Assembly: GCF_006494715.1 (NCBI RefSeq)
Contig: NZ_CP041151.1
Location: forward strand, 2,356,001 to 2,420,000
Length of the DNA stretch: 64,000 bases
Origin: Shewanella sp. SNU WT4
GTDB taxonomy: Bacteria; Pseudomonadota; Gammaproteobacteria; Enterobacterales; Shewanellaceae
Direction of reading: 5' to 3'
Made by a program: the position numbers and the translations under genes. Under the pieces are notes generated by a model that saw only the letters and a list, made by a program, of their open reading frames with translations, searched no databases and had not been told where the DNA came from. This document shows positions 8,302 through 17,101 of the stretch, in pieces. How positions within the stretch are numbered: the first letter of the stretch is position 1; each line of letters starts with the position of its first letter.

Positions 8302-9702
8302 TTAGTCTTTTATCAGCTTAATCACACGCCAACTAGAGACTCCTTTCTTTGGATCTTTATCAAAAATCTTTATTGCTTCAACATACTCTTGATCATTGAA
8401 ACCGCTCAATAAATAAGGAGGCACGAAAGCATCATCAACAAAGCCAAAGCCCTTGGGGTTCAACTTAAGAACACCTTCAATTAATTTCACACACTCACTT
8501 TGTTTTGATTCAACCTTGTGTGCCTCCATTACTTCTAACTGCTGTCCGTCATTAGCAAGTTTTAACTCTAGCCACGTTCCTACCTCTGGTAATTCTTTGC
8601 CAAAAAACACGCCTTTTCTTGCGCTTAATTTTTTATTTAAATCAAGATATATACTAAATCCCTTACCTGAACGATGATGAGAATCAACAATACCGACAGC
8701 CACTTCTAACTTCTTAGTTGCATATTTAAGAGCATCATTTGCTCTGGCTTTAATGACTTCATAAAAGTTAACTGATACAAAAACTGAGGCATCAAACCAC
8801 CCTTGCTGAATAAGCTCTTCATGCTCTGGCTTTATTTGCCAACCGTTTGCGTTATATATTTCTATTAATTTACTCAACGCTGCCGATGCAAAATCGAACT
8901 CTTGTCTATTGGTAAATGACTGAGCTAACCCATAATACATTGGAATACAAAAAGGAGGTTCGTGGGCTTCTAAAATCCCTCTGCAATAACAAGCTATTGC
9001 GGCCTTGGGCTCCTGGTCAATATAAGTATCAGCTAAAGCACCCCAAGCCCATGATTCAGACATTTTTTGTCGTAGAACTGATAAAGCGGCTTCTCTTGCC
9101 TCATCATATCTACCCGCACTAACCAAGCATTTAGAAATATCAAATTGAAGCCAAGTTTTGTTTCTATCAAGGGCATTATTTAGCGCATAATTGAGTAAAT
9201 TTAATATACCATCTAGGTTCAACACCCATTGTTTATGATTTTGTAACCACGCTTTACTCGTTTGCCTTGATAACCTAACTAGTAAACTTGGGTATTCTCC
9301 CTTTTCTGTTTGATATGGCTTTAAATCGGCTTGTTGATAAAGATTAGAACCATAATAAGTTAACATCTGGATATATGACTGATAGTGCTGTCCACAGCCC
9401 TTAAATAGATTGAAAAATCTGAAATCTAGTTCTTTACATGGAACGGTTAAATTGAGTAGTCCAATACAATTGATCCACGAATTAACTATATCCTGCTCAT
9501 TGACATTTGGGGCTTTATTTTGCCTAGTTAAAATTGGTTCTTGAATCGCCTTTATTGCCGCATAACAAACCCAAAATAAGGCGGTTCTTAAATATGTATT
9601 TCGTGGTTCATTTTGAAAAACCACGTAACCACAGTTCCATGCTTCAACAAAATTGCCTTGCTGCTTGAGTTCACGAATTTGGGCAAATACTTCACTACTC
9701 AT
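8302..9702 (-). CDS. TPR-repeat protein with C-terminal cold-shock/OB-like module
   Basis: This 466-residue protein has helical repeats over residues ~1-300, with TPR-type pairs clear at ~190-260 (AGRYDEAREAALSVL, then SWAWGALADTY). The C-terminal ~150 residues look like two small OB-fold cold-shock-like modules. The second contains GFGFVDDAFVPPYLL, similar to the KGFGFI motif of nucleic-acid-binding cold-shock domains. Its start overlaps the end of the helicase gene by eight bases, so the two are coupled. A scaffold that also binds RNA or single-stranded DNA fits the sequence. I know no named family with exactly this layout. Confidence 0.65.
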   Translation of the reverse strand: MSSEVFAQIRELKQQGNFVEAWNCGYVVFQNEPRNTYLRTALFWVCYAAIKAIQEPILTRQNKAPNVNEQDIVNSWINCIGLLNLTVPCKELDFRFFNLFKGCGQHYQSYIQMLTYYGSNLYQQADLKPYQTEKGEYPSLLVRLSRQTSKAWLQNHKQWVLNLDGILNLLNYALNNALDRNKTWLQFDISKCLVSAGRYDEAREAALSVLRQKMSESWAWGALADTYIDQEPKAAIACYCRGILEAHEPPFCIPMYYGLAQSFTNRQEFDFASAALSKLIEIYNANGWQIKPEHEELIQQGWFDASVFVSVNFYEVIKARANDALKYATKKLEVAVGIVDSHHRSGKGFSIYLDLNKKLSARKGVFFGKELPEVGTWLELKLANDGQQLEVMEAHKVESKQSECVKLIEGVLKLNPKGFGFVDDAFVPPYLLSGFNDQEYVEAIKIFDKDPKKGVSSWRVIKLIKD

Positions 9703-12457
9703 TTAAAGCTTCCTTAAAAAGACCTACAACCTCTTCAGAAGTCGCTTTTTCCGGCATTATTTTCGATACTAATCCAGTTTTTACGACCCAAGTTTTTAAC
9801 TGAATAGCCTCATTATCATTCGCGCAAAGAACTTGCATCTCCCAGTCACCTGAACGCTTCGCATCAACTACTTCGAAACCTAATTCTTCCACAAAATTTC
9901 GTAGTGACTGTAGAGCCGTATTTAGCCTGCTTTCAGCGAAAGCTATTTCACTTGCTAAAAGTGTTTTTAACTCTTCGCTTAAACTAGGCTCTTTTGTCTC
10001 ATCAGGAAAAGCTAATGTTTTGACTTTAATACTCTTGTCATAAGTAAATCTAACACGAACTTTCTTACCTGTACTGTGCTCAAAAGTATAAAGCTCTTGA
10101 TAGCTATGCTGCTTTAATTCACTTATTCGCCACGAAGAGTTACTCAAACAATTTGATACGGAAAAATAAATTGCTTTAAGCTCAACTACATCAGTATTCA
10201 TACCAACGGGGTAATTGAACCTTTCTAATTCTGCTTGATCAGGAATTTGATAGTTAAAACCTTTCCTTACAGGAAACATTCCAATTTTACAATTGTTGTT
10301 TGGAATAAATTGGGTCTGATATAGCGGAGTTAATTTAGGGTATTTGAGCAATGTCAAACCATTTTCAGCTGACATACTTGCTGTATATAAAAACCTAAAA
10401 AATCCGTCATTGGTAATAGAGTAACCGCTAGGACCTCTGCTAGCATCTAAGTAAACTAAATTCCATTGTCTTCCTTGCGCTCTATGCACCGTCATAGCGT
10501 ATGCGTATCGAATCCTAGCCGCATTTAATAGAGGACTATGAGCAATATGATTTTGTACTAATTCAGAATACTTTTTCTTTTTTGATCGATACTCATCAGA
10601 TTTCTTGTCATTGATGCAGTCTAATTTACCTTTGAGCACTTTAAATGCTTCGACAGCTTGTTCTCTTGCTTTAATGCTTAGCACTAACATTTGGTCAGTA
10701 CTTAATTCCGGCTTATCCGCATGTAAATAATCAATAATGTAAGAAACATTAACATCACCTAAGCTTGGCACTCGGCAATTCAAATAACCTATACGCACAA
10801 CTGTCGGCATATCACGGCCTTTTAATGGCAACTCAATGGTATCAATCTTATCATCAACCGAAGTAACGGTAGCTATTTCTCCTGAGTGTACCCAATCATT
10901 GCTTGGCTCGATTTCAGTGTTGCTATTGAGCGGATTGTTAACTCGAGCACTTGCATGGAAATCAATGAGATCTCCGGCATTTAGAACATAGGGGTTGGCT
11001 TGTTTTAGAACTTTTTGCTTAGCGGCAAAATTTATTTTCTGAGCCATATTATTCAAAGCTGTTAAATAAACACCGTGATAACGCCCTGATGTTATATCAG
11101 TACCAATTTTTGGACTATTTTCTACCTGTGATACGACTTCACTTTCTGCATCAGGCAATTTATTAAAATGTTTGAGTTGCATCTGTTGCGCAATTTCAAA
11201 CTGAAAGTCATGTAATTCTTTAGGCTCTGATTCTATCTGTTGTACTAAAAATGCTTCTTCTATGGTTAATTCTTTGTCACGAATAGCCTGACTTGATAAC
11301 AAACATTGGTCTAAGTCTCCACGAGATAGTTGATATGGGTCGCCAACCAAAAGTAATTTGGGCGAATTATTCTCAAACGCAGTTAATAGATCATTAACCA
11401 TATGACCTGACCCAAAAATTACGTTGTCCATGTCATAGTAACTATTGCTGATTAAATGCGACTCAACAACAACCAAAACTTTGTCTTTAACTTGTTCACC
11501 AGTAAGGATCACAGGATGCTTAGCTAACTCAACGCCATTTGATTTTTTTACTACTCCATCACTCTTACTGCTATAGAGTACTTGATATATTGAGGAAAAT
11601 TCGCCAAGCCCCATCTCGGTATACTTATTCGCAATACGCGCATTCGGGGCCAAGAGTAACAGACTTTTATTTCTATTCTCTATTCGTTTAATTATTTCTC
11701 TAACTAAGGTTCGCTTACCTGTGCTAGACATGCCTTTCAAAACAAAGACACATATATCAGACGTTAACCATCGTTCTGCCTGTTCTAAGACTGCTTTTTG
11801 AAACCCGGTAGGCGTAAATTCAGTTTCGAATGAGCTTTCAGGATTAACAGATATCGCTCTGGTAACAGGCTTACCATCAGGGAAGTATTCCGGCGCAGAA
11901 AAAGCATCAGCAATCATATTAAGCTCATGCAAAGATATATCAATCTCTGCGCTTGCTATACCGTCAATTGTTCGAATAGCTTTACTTAAGTCACATATAT
12001 GAAACCAGCTTTTAATTTGTTGTGGTATCTGAGTATCATCTATCTCTATTGGTTGATCAAACATCACCAAACCAGCTATGTGACCGAGGTTTAGTTTAGA
12101 TTGAATTTCAATATGTCCATTTTTTATGTAGTCGAGTAGAGCAAACTTATTACTGCGAAGCTGTAAAAATGGATTTCGACTGTTACCGCCTTTAACAACA
12201 ACATCGTCACAGTACCACGGCCCATTTTCTGAAAATGAAATCTCTCCACCAAAATGTTTAAAATCAATAACGACGATCGCATTGTTCTTAATGATTAGCG
12301 CATCAAACTCTTTGCCTGCAAAAAAAAAGTTACCGAATAAATACAGCTGATCATCACGGCCTTCCCATTCAGTCTGAAGCATATCGTGTAATACATTAAA
12401 GGCATGATTCTCATGGCTATGATTAAACGGGCCTCCTCTAAACGATTTAAACCCCAT
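9695..12457 (-). CDS. NERD-domain nuclease fused to a RecD-like SF1 helicase
   Basis: The 920-residue protein starts with a NERD domain (residues ~8-120; the FDALII and VVIDFKHFGG strands carry the nuclease-like acidic and lysine residues). A superfamily-1 helicase core follows. Walker A is GMSSTGKRT (Lys248), unusual in its serines. Later motifs include LLLVGDPYQLSRGD and the UvrD_C_2-type MTVHRAQGRQW. The C-terminal ~200 residues are unassigned. Its ATG directly abuts the stop of the GmrSD-like gene (TAGATG) and its end overlaps the TPR gene, so these are one translational unit. It should be an ATP-driven translocase with a nuclease-like module. NERD helicases occur in several anti-phage gene sets. 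Confidence 0.8.
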   Translation of the reverse strand: MGFKSFRGGPFNHSHENHAFNVLHDMLQTEWEGRDDQLYLFGNFFFAGKEFDALIIKNNAIVVIDFKHFGGEISFSENGPWYCDDVVVKGGNSRNPFLQLRSNKFALLDYIKNGHIEIQSKLNLGHIAGLVMFDQPIEIDDTQIPQQIKSWFHICDLSKAIRTIDGIASAEIDISLHELNMIADAFSAPEYFPDGKPVTRAISVNPESSFETEFTPTGFQKAVLEQAERWLTSDICVFVLKGMSSTGKRTLVREIIKRIENRNKSLLLLAPNARIANKYTEMGLGEFSSIYQVLYSSKSDGVVKKSNGVELAKHPVILTGEQVKDKVLVVVESHLISNSYYDMDNVIFGSGHMVNDLLTAFENNSPKLLLVGDPYQLSRGDLDQCLLSSQAIRDKELTIEEAFLVQQIESEPKELHDFQFEIAQQMQLKHFNKLPDAESEVVSQVENSPKIGTDITSGRYHGVYLTALNNMAQKINFAAKQKVLKQANPYVLNAGDLIDFHASARVNNPLNSNTEIEPSNDWVHSGEIATVTSVDDKIDTIELPLKGRDMPTVVRIGYLNCRVPSLGDVNVSYIIDYLHADKPELSTDQMLVLSIKAREQAVEAFKVLKGKLDCINDKKSDEYRSKKKKYSELVQNHIAHSPLLNAARIRYAYAMTVHRAQGRQWNLVYLDASRGPSGYSITNDGFFRFLYTASMSAENGLTLLKYPKLTPLYQTQFIPNNNCKIGMFPVRKGFNYQIPDQAELERFNYPVGMNTDVVELKAIYFSVSNCLSNSSWRISELKQHSYQELYTFEHSTGKKVRVRFTYDKSIKVKTLAFPDETKEPSLSEELKTLLASEIAFAESRLNTALQSLRNFVEELGFEVVDAKRSGDWEMQVLCANDNEAIQLKTWVVKTGLVSKIMPEKATSEEVVGLFKEALNE

Positions 12458-14440
12458 CTAAAACTCCATTTTTGAGTAATGTATTTCTAACAATGCCAAC
12501 ATGTTATGCTGATGTTTCTCTATTTCGAATGCAGCCCATTGGTTATTTGATTGTGTGTACGTTGCAAAAATATCTTTCAGCTTCAACGCGTCGTAACGCG
12601 GCTTAGAGTCAAAATCTGCTTTTTTCTTTGCCACCGTCTGGTTACTGTATGAAGAGTTTTCACTGGGGCTTAACAGCACTAAATTACCAAAAGCGTTTAA
12701 TGGGTTATTGTCTAGCTGACGATGATACTCTTCATTTTGAGGGTGAACGTGCTCCACAGAGTTTTTTGAGGTAATGCGGTAATTTTTAAGCTTCTCGTCT
12801 GTTTTATCTCCTTGCTTCCATAGCAAGTATTCCAGTTTTTGAAACCAGTATTGTTCAAACCGTGTACCTAATGGGTCGGCAAAGTAAACTTTTTGTTTAT
12901 TCCATTCGGCAACTTCAGGGCACATCCCCTTGGCAATCTTAAAGCTGGCGTCTTTTTGAGTTTCAAGAGTTAATGACAGGTTGTTGTCCAATTGCTCTAA
13001 GGCTGCCAATACCTGTACTTCATTCATATCAGGCTGCTCAATTAGGCTGCCCAGTAATGCCGTTAGCCAATAATGAGCTGAGCGGTCACCGGTAAAGTTA
13101 CGAACAGCCTGCAACTGCACCAAATTACTTAGATCCTTAGCTGTACGATTAATGTAGTATTTTCCGCTTGATAACGAGCGGTTGATATTGGTTAAGCGTA
13201 AATGGGGATCTTGCCTGTCATCGTGTTCAACCCATTTCACCACCCAAGTATCGAACTGGTAACGCACTTGCCACAGTAGTTCGATAAAAGCTTTAATTTC
13301 GTTTTCATCCTGTTTTACCAGAACATCAAAGCATGCCAAAAGATTACCAGCTTTAATCCGTGGCTTTAGATCATTCCAACCATTTCGAGCACAGAATATT
13401 CTCAGAGCATGAATTAACAATAATTCAAAATTGATAATGGAGCGGCAATACACAGTTTCGACATCTATATTGTCAGTACCATCAGATTGCACCGTCTCTT
13501 TTACATTGTCTGTTGCATCACCGGCATTAACTTCTGCCAGTAGCAAAGCCACCGTTTTACCCGTGCCTAACTCTGTGTTATGCGTATTTTCCTGTTTAAT
13601 AAAAGCTGCACTTAACGCCGACAAATCCTTGTAGTAAAGAGAATTCCAATCTACGTTCTCAAACGCCTGTCGTAGGTTGCGCTCAAAGTAATTGTCTAGA
13701 TGCTCACAGGCTTGCCAGATCGTGCTATACAGTGACTTTTTGGTTATTATTTTCTTTAAAAGCCGGGCTTTTAGCAGATCGACTGGATCTAATTGAATAC
13801 CCGCGGTATTCATGCTGGAGAACATTCGATTCAAATCCATGGCTATCGGCACGATATTATTTACCCATACCACCTTTGTGAACAGGTAGTCGGCAAAAGC
13901 CCTAAGATCGAAGCCGTCAACTCCCTTTAGTTTTTCAGCATATTGATGTAGCACATTCAAATTGGCTGCTAAGGGCCTTAAGTATTCATCTTGCTTAACC
14001 TCCTCATCACTTGGCCGCAACAAATCATCTAATCCAGCAAAGCAACCGAGCAAGTTGCTTACCGATTCACGAATTTCAAAACCGAGACGCGACTGCTTGC
14101 CAAGCACTGAAACTTCAGCCAAGGCACAAGGTATTTTTGAAGCTCTAAAAGCAATAGAAATTAGCATCAAGGTGGTCGTGCGCTGTTGGCCATCAATCAG
14201 CTCGTACACATCATGCGTTGCAGTATCACGACGGGCAGAAAGCGCACTGCCAATAAAGTACTGAGCCTCTTTTGATTCAAACGCCGTTTTTATGTCTTCG
14301 AACAGTTTCACTGCATCCTCATCTGTCCAGACATAAGGACGTTGGTAGCTTGGGATGAGGAAACCCAACTTACGTTCATGTACTTGCTGTAACGTTAACA
14401 GTTCTGTTTCAACTTGATTAGGAATTGACGATGACATCAT
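12458..14440 (-). CDS. GmrSD-type DUF262/DUF1524 protein (type IV restriction-like)
   Basis: The 660-residue protein combines a DUF262 domain (residues ~10-250, with QRPYVW and the signature I-D-G-Q-Q-R at 82-87) with a C-terminal DUF1524 HNH nuclease (HVHP at 564-567, then NAFGNLVLLS). That is the layout of GmrSD enzymes, which use nucleotide energy to cleave modified phage DNA. Its start overlaps the stop of the preceding DUF262 gene (TAATG), and its stop abuts the NERD helicase. The substrate here is unknown. The pairing with a second DUF262 protein and a helicase is unlike stand-alone GmrSD. Confidence 0.85.
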   Translation of the reverse strand: MMSSSIPNQVETELLTLQQVHERKLGFLIPSYQRPYVWTDEDAVKLFEDIKTAFESKEAQYFIGSALSARRDTATHDVYELIDGQQRTTTLMLISIAFRASKIPCALAEVSVLGKQSRLGFEIRESVSNLLGCFAGLDDLLRPSDEEVKQDEYLRPLAANLNVLHQYAEKLKGVDGFDLRAFADYLFTKVVWVNNIVPIAMDLNRMFSSMNTAGIQLDPVDLLKARLLKKIITKKSLYSTIWQACEHLDNYFERNLRQAFENVDWNSLYYKDLSALSAAFIKQENTHNTELGTGKTVALLLAEVNAGDATDNVKETVQSDGTDNIDVETVYCRSIINFELLLIHALRIFCARNGWNDLKPRIKAGNLLACFDVLVKQDENEIKAFIELLWQVRYQFDTWVVKWVEHDDRQDPHLRLTNINRSLSSGKYYINRTAKDLSNLVQLQAVRNFTGDRSAHYWLTALLGSLIEQPDMNEVQVLAALEQLDNNLSLTLETQKDASFKIAKGMCPEVAEWNKQKVYFADPLGTRFEQYWFQKLEYLLWKQGDKTDEKLKNYRITSKNSVEHVHPQNEEYHRQLDNNPLNAFGNLVLLSPSENSSYSNQTVAKKKADFDSKPRYDALKLKDIFATYTQSNNQWAAFEIEKHQHNMLALLEIHYSKMEF

Positions 14441-15822
14441 TACAGCCCTCCTGCCACTTTACGCGTTAAAGCCTGAGCGAAGCACTGCTCATAATCCTCT
14501 ACAGCCAAGAGTAATTCAAAGAACTGACAAACCTTGCTCATATAACGCTTTTTAACGCTATTACTATCGAGGTTGCTGCCATCGACGGTGAGGGTAAAGC
14601 TATCAAAGTATTTGAAACACTGCTCTGGCGTATAGCTAAGTGCTACCCAGTCTAAAACCGGAGTTTCTCTAACAAAGGCATAAATTGAATTTTCACGCAC
14701 GGCTTTCTGGTTACTAACCCGACGAGAATACACCACTCGAAACAGCTTTTTGGCCGCGGCTTCCAACTGCTTCTCACCAAATTGGCTTATGTATTGGAGC
14801 AGGCAGGCTTTGTATAATCCTTCTAAATAACCGCAGCCTTCCAAACCTTTTAGCCAAGCTATGAAAGCGTTATACCCTGGTAAACCGGGCAAATCAGGCC
14901 TTTCCCAGTAATGTTGATACAGGCTTTGAAAGTAGCTTAAATACCGAATGGTGTTTACACCGGCATTTAGCGGCTGACGTAATTCGTAGCCTTGCTGATC
15001 CAGATGCTGGCGAACCTCACCAGCCAAGCCAAGCTGGCGATATACGCGCCCAAACGCAATGTCCGTACCCTTAGCTGTTTGCTCTGCAAGCTCGGATACA
15101 ATGGTATCGCGAAGCTTTTTTTTCTGTTGGTGTGAAGGCAACTCTCGCATATTGATCTTTTGCCAATAGCGGCCCTTTAACAGTGCACCGACGGTATCAT
15201 CCAATTTACCCAACCCTTCCCATTGTTTAGCAAATGTTTTTTGATACATACTACTGACGGCACGAAGATGATGCGCCTTAATAATATCGGTACCAGCCAA
15301 ACGGACTCCGCCGGTATTTTGCGTTTCAAAAAAGCGATAGGCGTCATCTTCTGTTTGGGTAATAACCAGGGTAAATTGCAGCTTATGAAAATCCATCAAG
15401 CTTTGCCAATAAGCTGTATTTTCACTAAAACAGCTTTGCAGCCATTTTAGGTTATGCTTAATTTGCTGCAGGCTTGTGGGATGTTCATATTCCAGCGAGT
15501 TGACCAATGCCAAGTTCAGGCCTTGTTGTAAGCTGGCAATCAGCACCAGCGTTGTAACCCGTTGCTGGCCATCAATAATGTTCAGTTTCCCGTTTTCCTG
15601 ATGCAGGATCAAACTGCCGAGATAATAAGGTAAGTCTGATAACTGCTCTTTTTGGGCTCGAATATCTGTTAAAAGCTGCATAAGCTGTTGCTCTTGCCAG
15701 CAATAAGGGCGTTGATATTCAGGGATAGATAATTGACCAACAATTCCTTTTCCATCATCACTAGCTGACAGTTTGCCCGCTAAAATTTCAGCTGCTGTAC
15801 ACGTTAAAACCCTAACCGTCAT
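14440..15822 (-). CDS. DUF262 (GmrS-like) protein without HNH domain
   Basis: This 460-residue protein shows the DUF262 signature: PEYQRPYCW near residue 35 and IDGQQRVTT with Asp84. The FETQNTGGVRL segment follows. I see no H-x-H-P/DUF1524 motif in the C-terminal half, so it lacks the nuclease of its neighbour and is either a regulatory/NTPase partner or uses an unrecognised domain. It is the first gene of the operon; the next gene starts inside its stop codon. Family membership is clear; its role as sensor or partner of the GmrSD-like protein is inferred. Confidence 0.8.
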   Translation of the reverse strand: MTVRVLTCTAAEILAGKLSASDDGKGIVGQLSIPEYQRPYCWQEQQLMQLLTDIRAQKEQLSDLPYYLGSLILHQENGKLNIIDGQQRVTTLVLIASLQQGLNLALVNSLEYEHPTSLQQIKHNLKWLQSCFSENTAYWQSLMDFHKLQFTLVITQTEDDAYRFFETQNTGGVRLAGTDIIKAHHLRAVSSMYQKTFAKQWEGLGKLDDTVGALLKGRYWQKINMRELPSHQQKKKLRDTIVSELAEQTAKGTDIAFGRVYRQLGLAGEVRQHLDQQGYELRQPLNAGVNTIRYLSYFQSLYQHYWERPDLPGLPGYNAFIAWLKGLEGCGYLEGLYKACLLQYISQFGEKQLEAAAKKLFRVVYSRRVSNQKAVRENSIYAFVRETPVLDWVALSYTPEQCFKYFDSFTLTVDGSNLDSNSVKKRYMSKVCQFFELLLAVEDYEQCFAQALTRKVAGGL

Positions 15823-15857
15823 TCTTTATCCTTTATCTTAAACTTTAAGTGACGTAT

Positions 15858-16086
15858 TTAAGCGTCTTCCAGACCCATCTCGGCCGACTTGTTTTCAATA
15901 ATGAGCAAGTTGCCATCTTTGTAGAACGCCAGTAAATCTGGCGTCCAGCACAGAAGGAAAATGCGCAACACCATCAATCTCCACTTGAATAATCAACAAT
16001 TCTTCAACGAGTGTGAAAGGCTTATTTGCCAAGTGCAGCGCTGAGCGAGTAGAAAATTGAAGATGCTTGCGCTCGAAAAGCGCAAC
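15858..16086 (-). pseudogene. Frameshifted fragment resembling a TnsA-type endonuclease
   Basis: Two minus-strand readings joined by one frameshift near 15945 give a continuous pattern. The first contains HLANKPFTLVEELLII and the second TPDLLAFYKDGNLLIIENK, ending at TAA 15858. The T-P-D plus E-x-K layout is that of the TnsA N-terminal nuclease domain of Tn7-like elements. Stops upstream of ~16086 prevent extension. The remaining bases to 16395 hold no gene I can support. The call is tentative because the fragment is short. Confidence 0.4.
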
Positions 16087-16395
16087 TCACGTGTGATTGC
16101 CTGTAATCGCGTAATGAGCGCAGACTGTGCAAGATAAAAACAACAAGAAAAAAACACAGTTGGCATGCTGCCGATTAGGTTGCTACAACGGCTTCACTAT
16201 AAATTTAAAATTCTATTTTTATGTAACGTCAAAATGGCCGCTACATTGCTCGATTAACTTGTTCTGGCCGGTGCAATGCTCAAGTTCGTGACACCATAAA
16301 GTGCCTAGCGGTTACTCAGCCAAAGCTGATAATCAAAGCCAATCAACTCATGCTCAGTTGAACAATCCACACACCATTGGCGAAACAAATAGCTT

Positions 16396-16683
16396 GCTAA
16401 TGTTTACGTTTAACACTGGTTTTGTAATTACTGCGAGTGACAACTATCTTGAAAAACACCGCGGGTCCACGCCTCTAAACTTTAGGCGAGTATACGCTTG
16501 TACAAGAAGTTATTAGTGATAGCTATCAAGAAGCTGTGATTTATCTTGCTGATTAATACATTATATCTGGTGCCAAGGTACGCTCTATTTCCCGAACAAT
16601 TTAACCTCACAATTGTTGCAAAATTGACACATCAAGATAATCACTAATCTTATGTCTCTAGTGTACTAAGGCGATAATGTCTG
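16396..16683 (+). repeat. Diverged ~270 bp direct repeat, copy B
   Basis: Same orientation as copy A (4967-5236), about 11.4 kb away, with an extra ~20 bases near its left part. It ends about 15 bases before the second IS91 remnant begins, so copy B may belong to the upstream end of that element. Confidence 0.75.
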
Positions 16684-16697
16684 GCGACATAGGTAAG

Positions 16698-17069
16698 ATT
16701 GTCAGTTCATAGGTCAAGGTCCGTCTGCACTGCAATATCTGTCTCGCTATCTTTACCGGGACGTTTTACCCGACAGCAGTATTTGTCGTCATGTCGATAA
16801 TCAGGTGAGTTTTACCTATCAAGACAGTCAGACTCGCTGCCAACAAGTACGCCGCTTGCCCGCGGTCGAATTTCTGTGGTTGGTACCGCAACATGTATTA
16901 CCTAAAGTATTACGGCGAGTGCGGAACTATGGCTTACTGCAAGGCAACGCCAAAAAGCTAAGGCAACAAATTCAACTGATGTTGGCTGTCGCGGGAGCCG
17001 CTTTCCCCGCAATCCCAGAGGTCAAACGTGCCTTAGCCGAGCGCTATTGCCCATGTTGCCATCGGTGTT
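16698..17069 (+). pseudogene. IS91-family transposase 3' fragment, copy 2
   Basis: The plus-strand reading begins DCQFIGQGPSALQYLSRYLY and continues through SFTYQDSQTRC, LPAVEFLWLVPQHVLPKVLR and RRVRNYGLLQGNAKK to CPCCHR. This is the C-terminal half of the Y2 rolling-circle transposase domain. The first half of the gene is missing, a stop lies just upstream of 16698, and an IS3-type element cuts it at ~17070. It is better preserved than copy 1. Confidence 0.85.
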
Positions 17070-17101
17070 TTTCAAGATAGTTGTCACTCTTTGCTTAAAT
17101 A

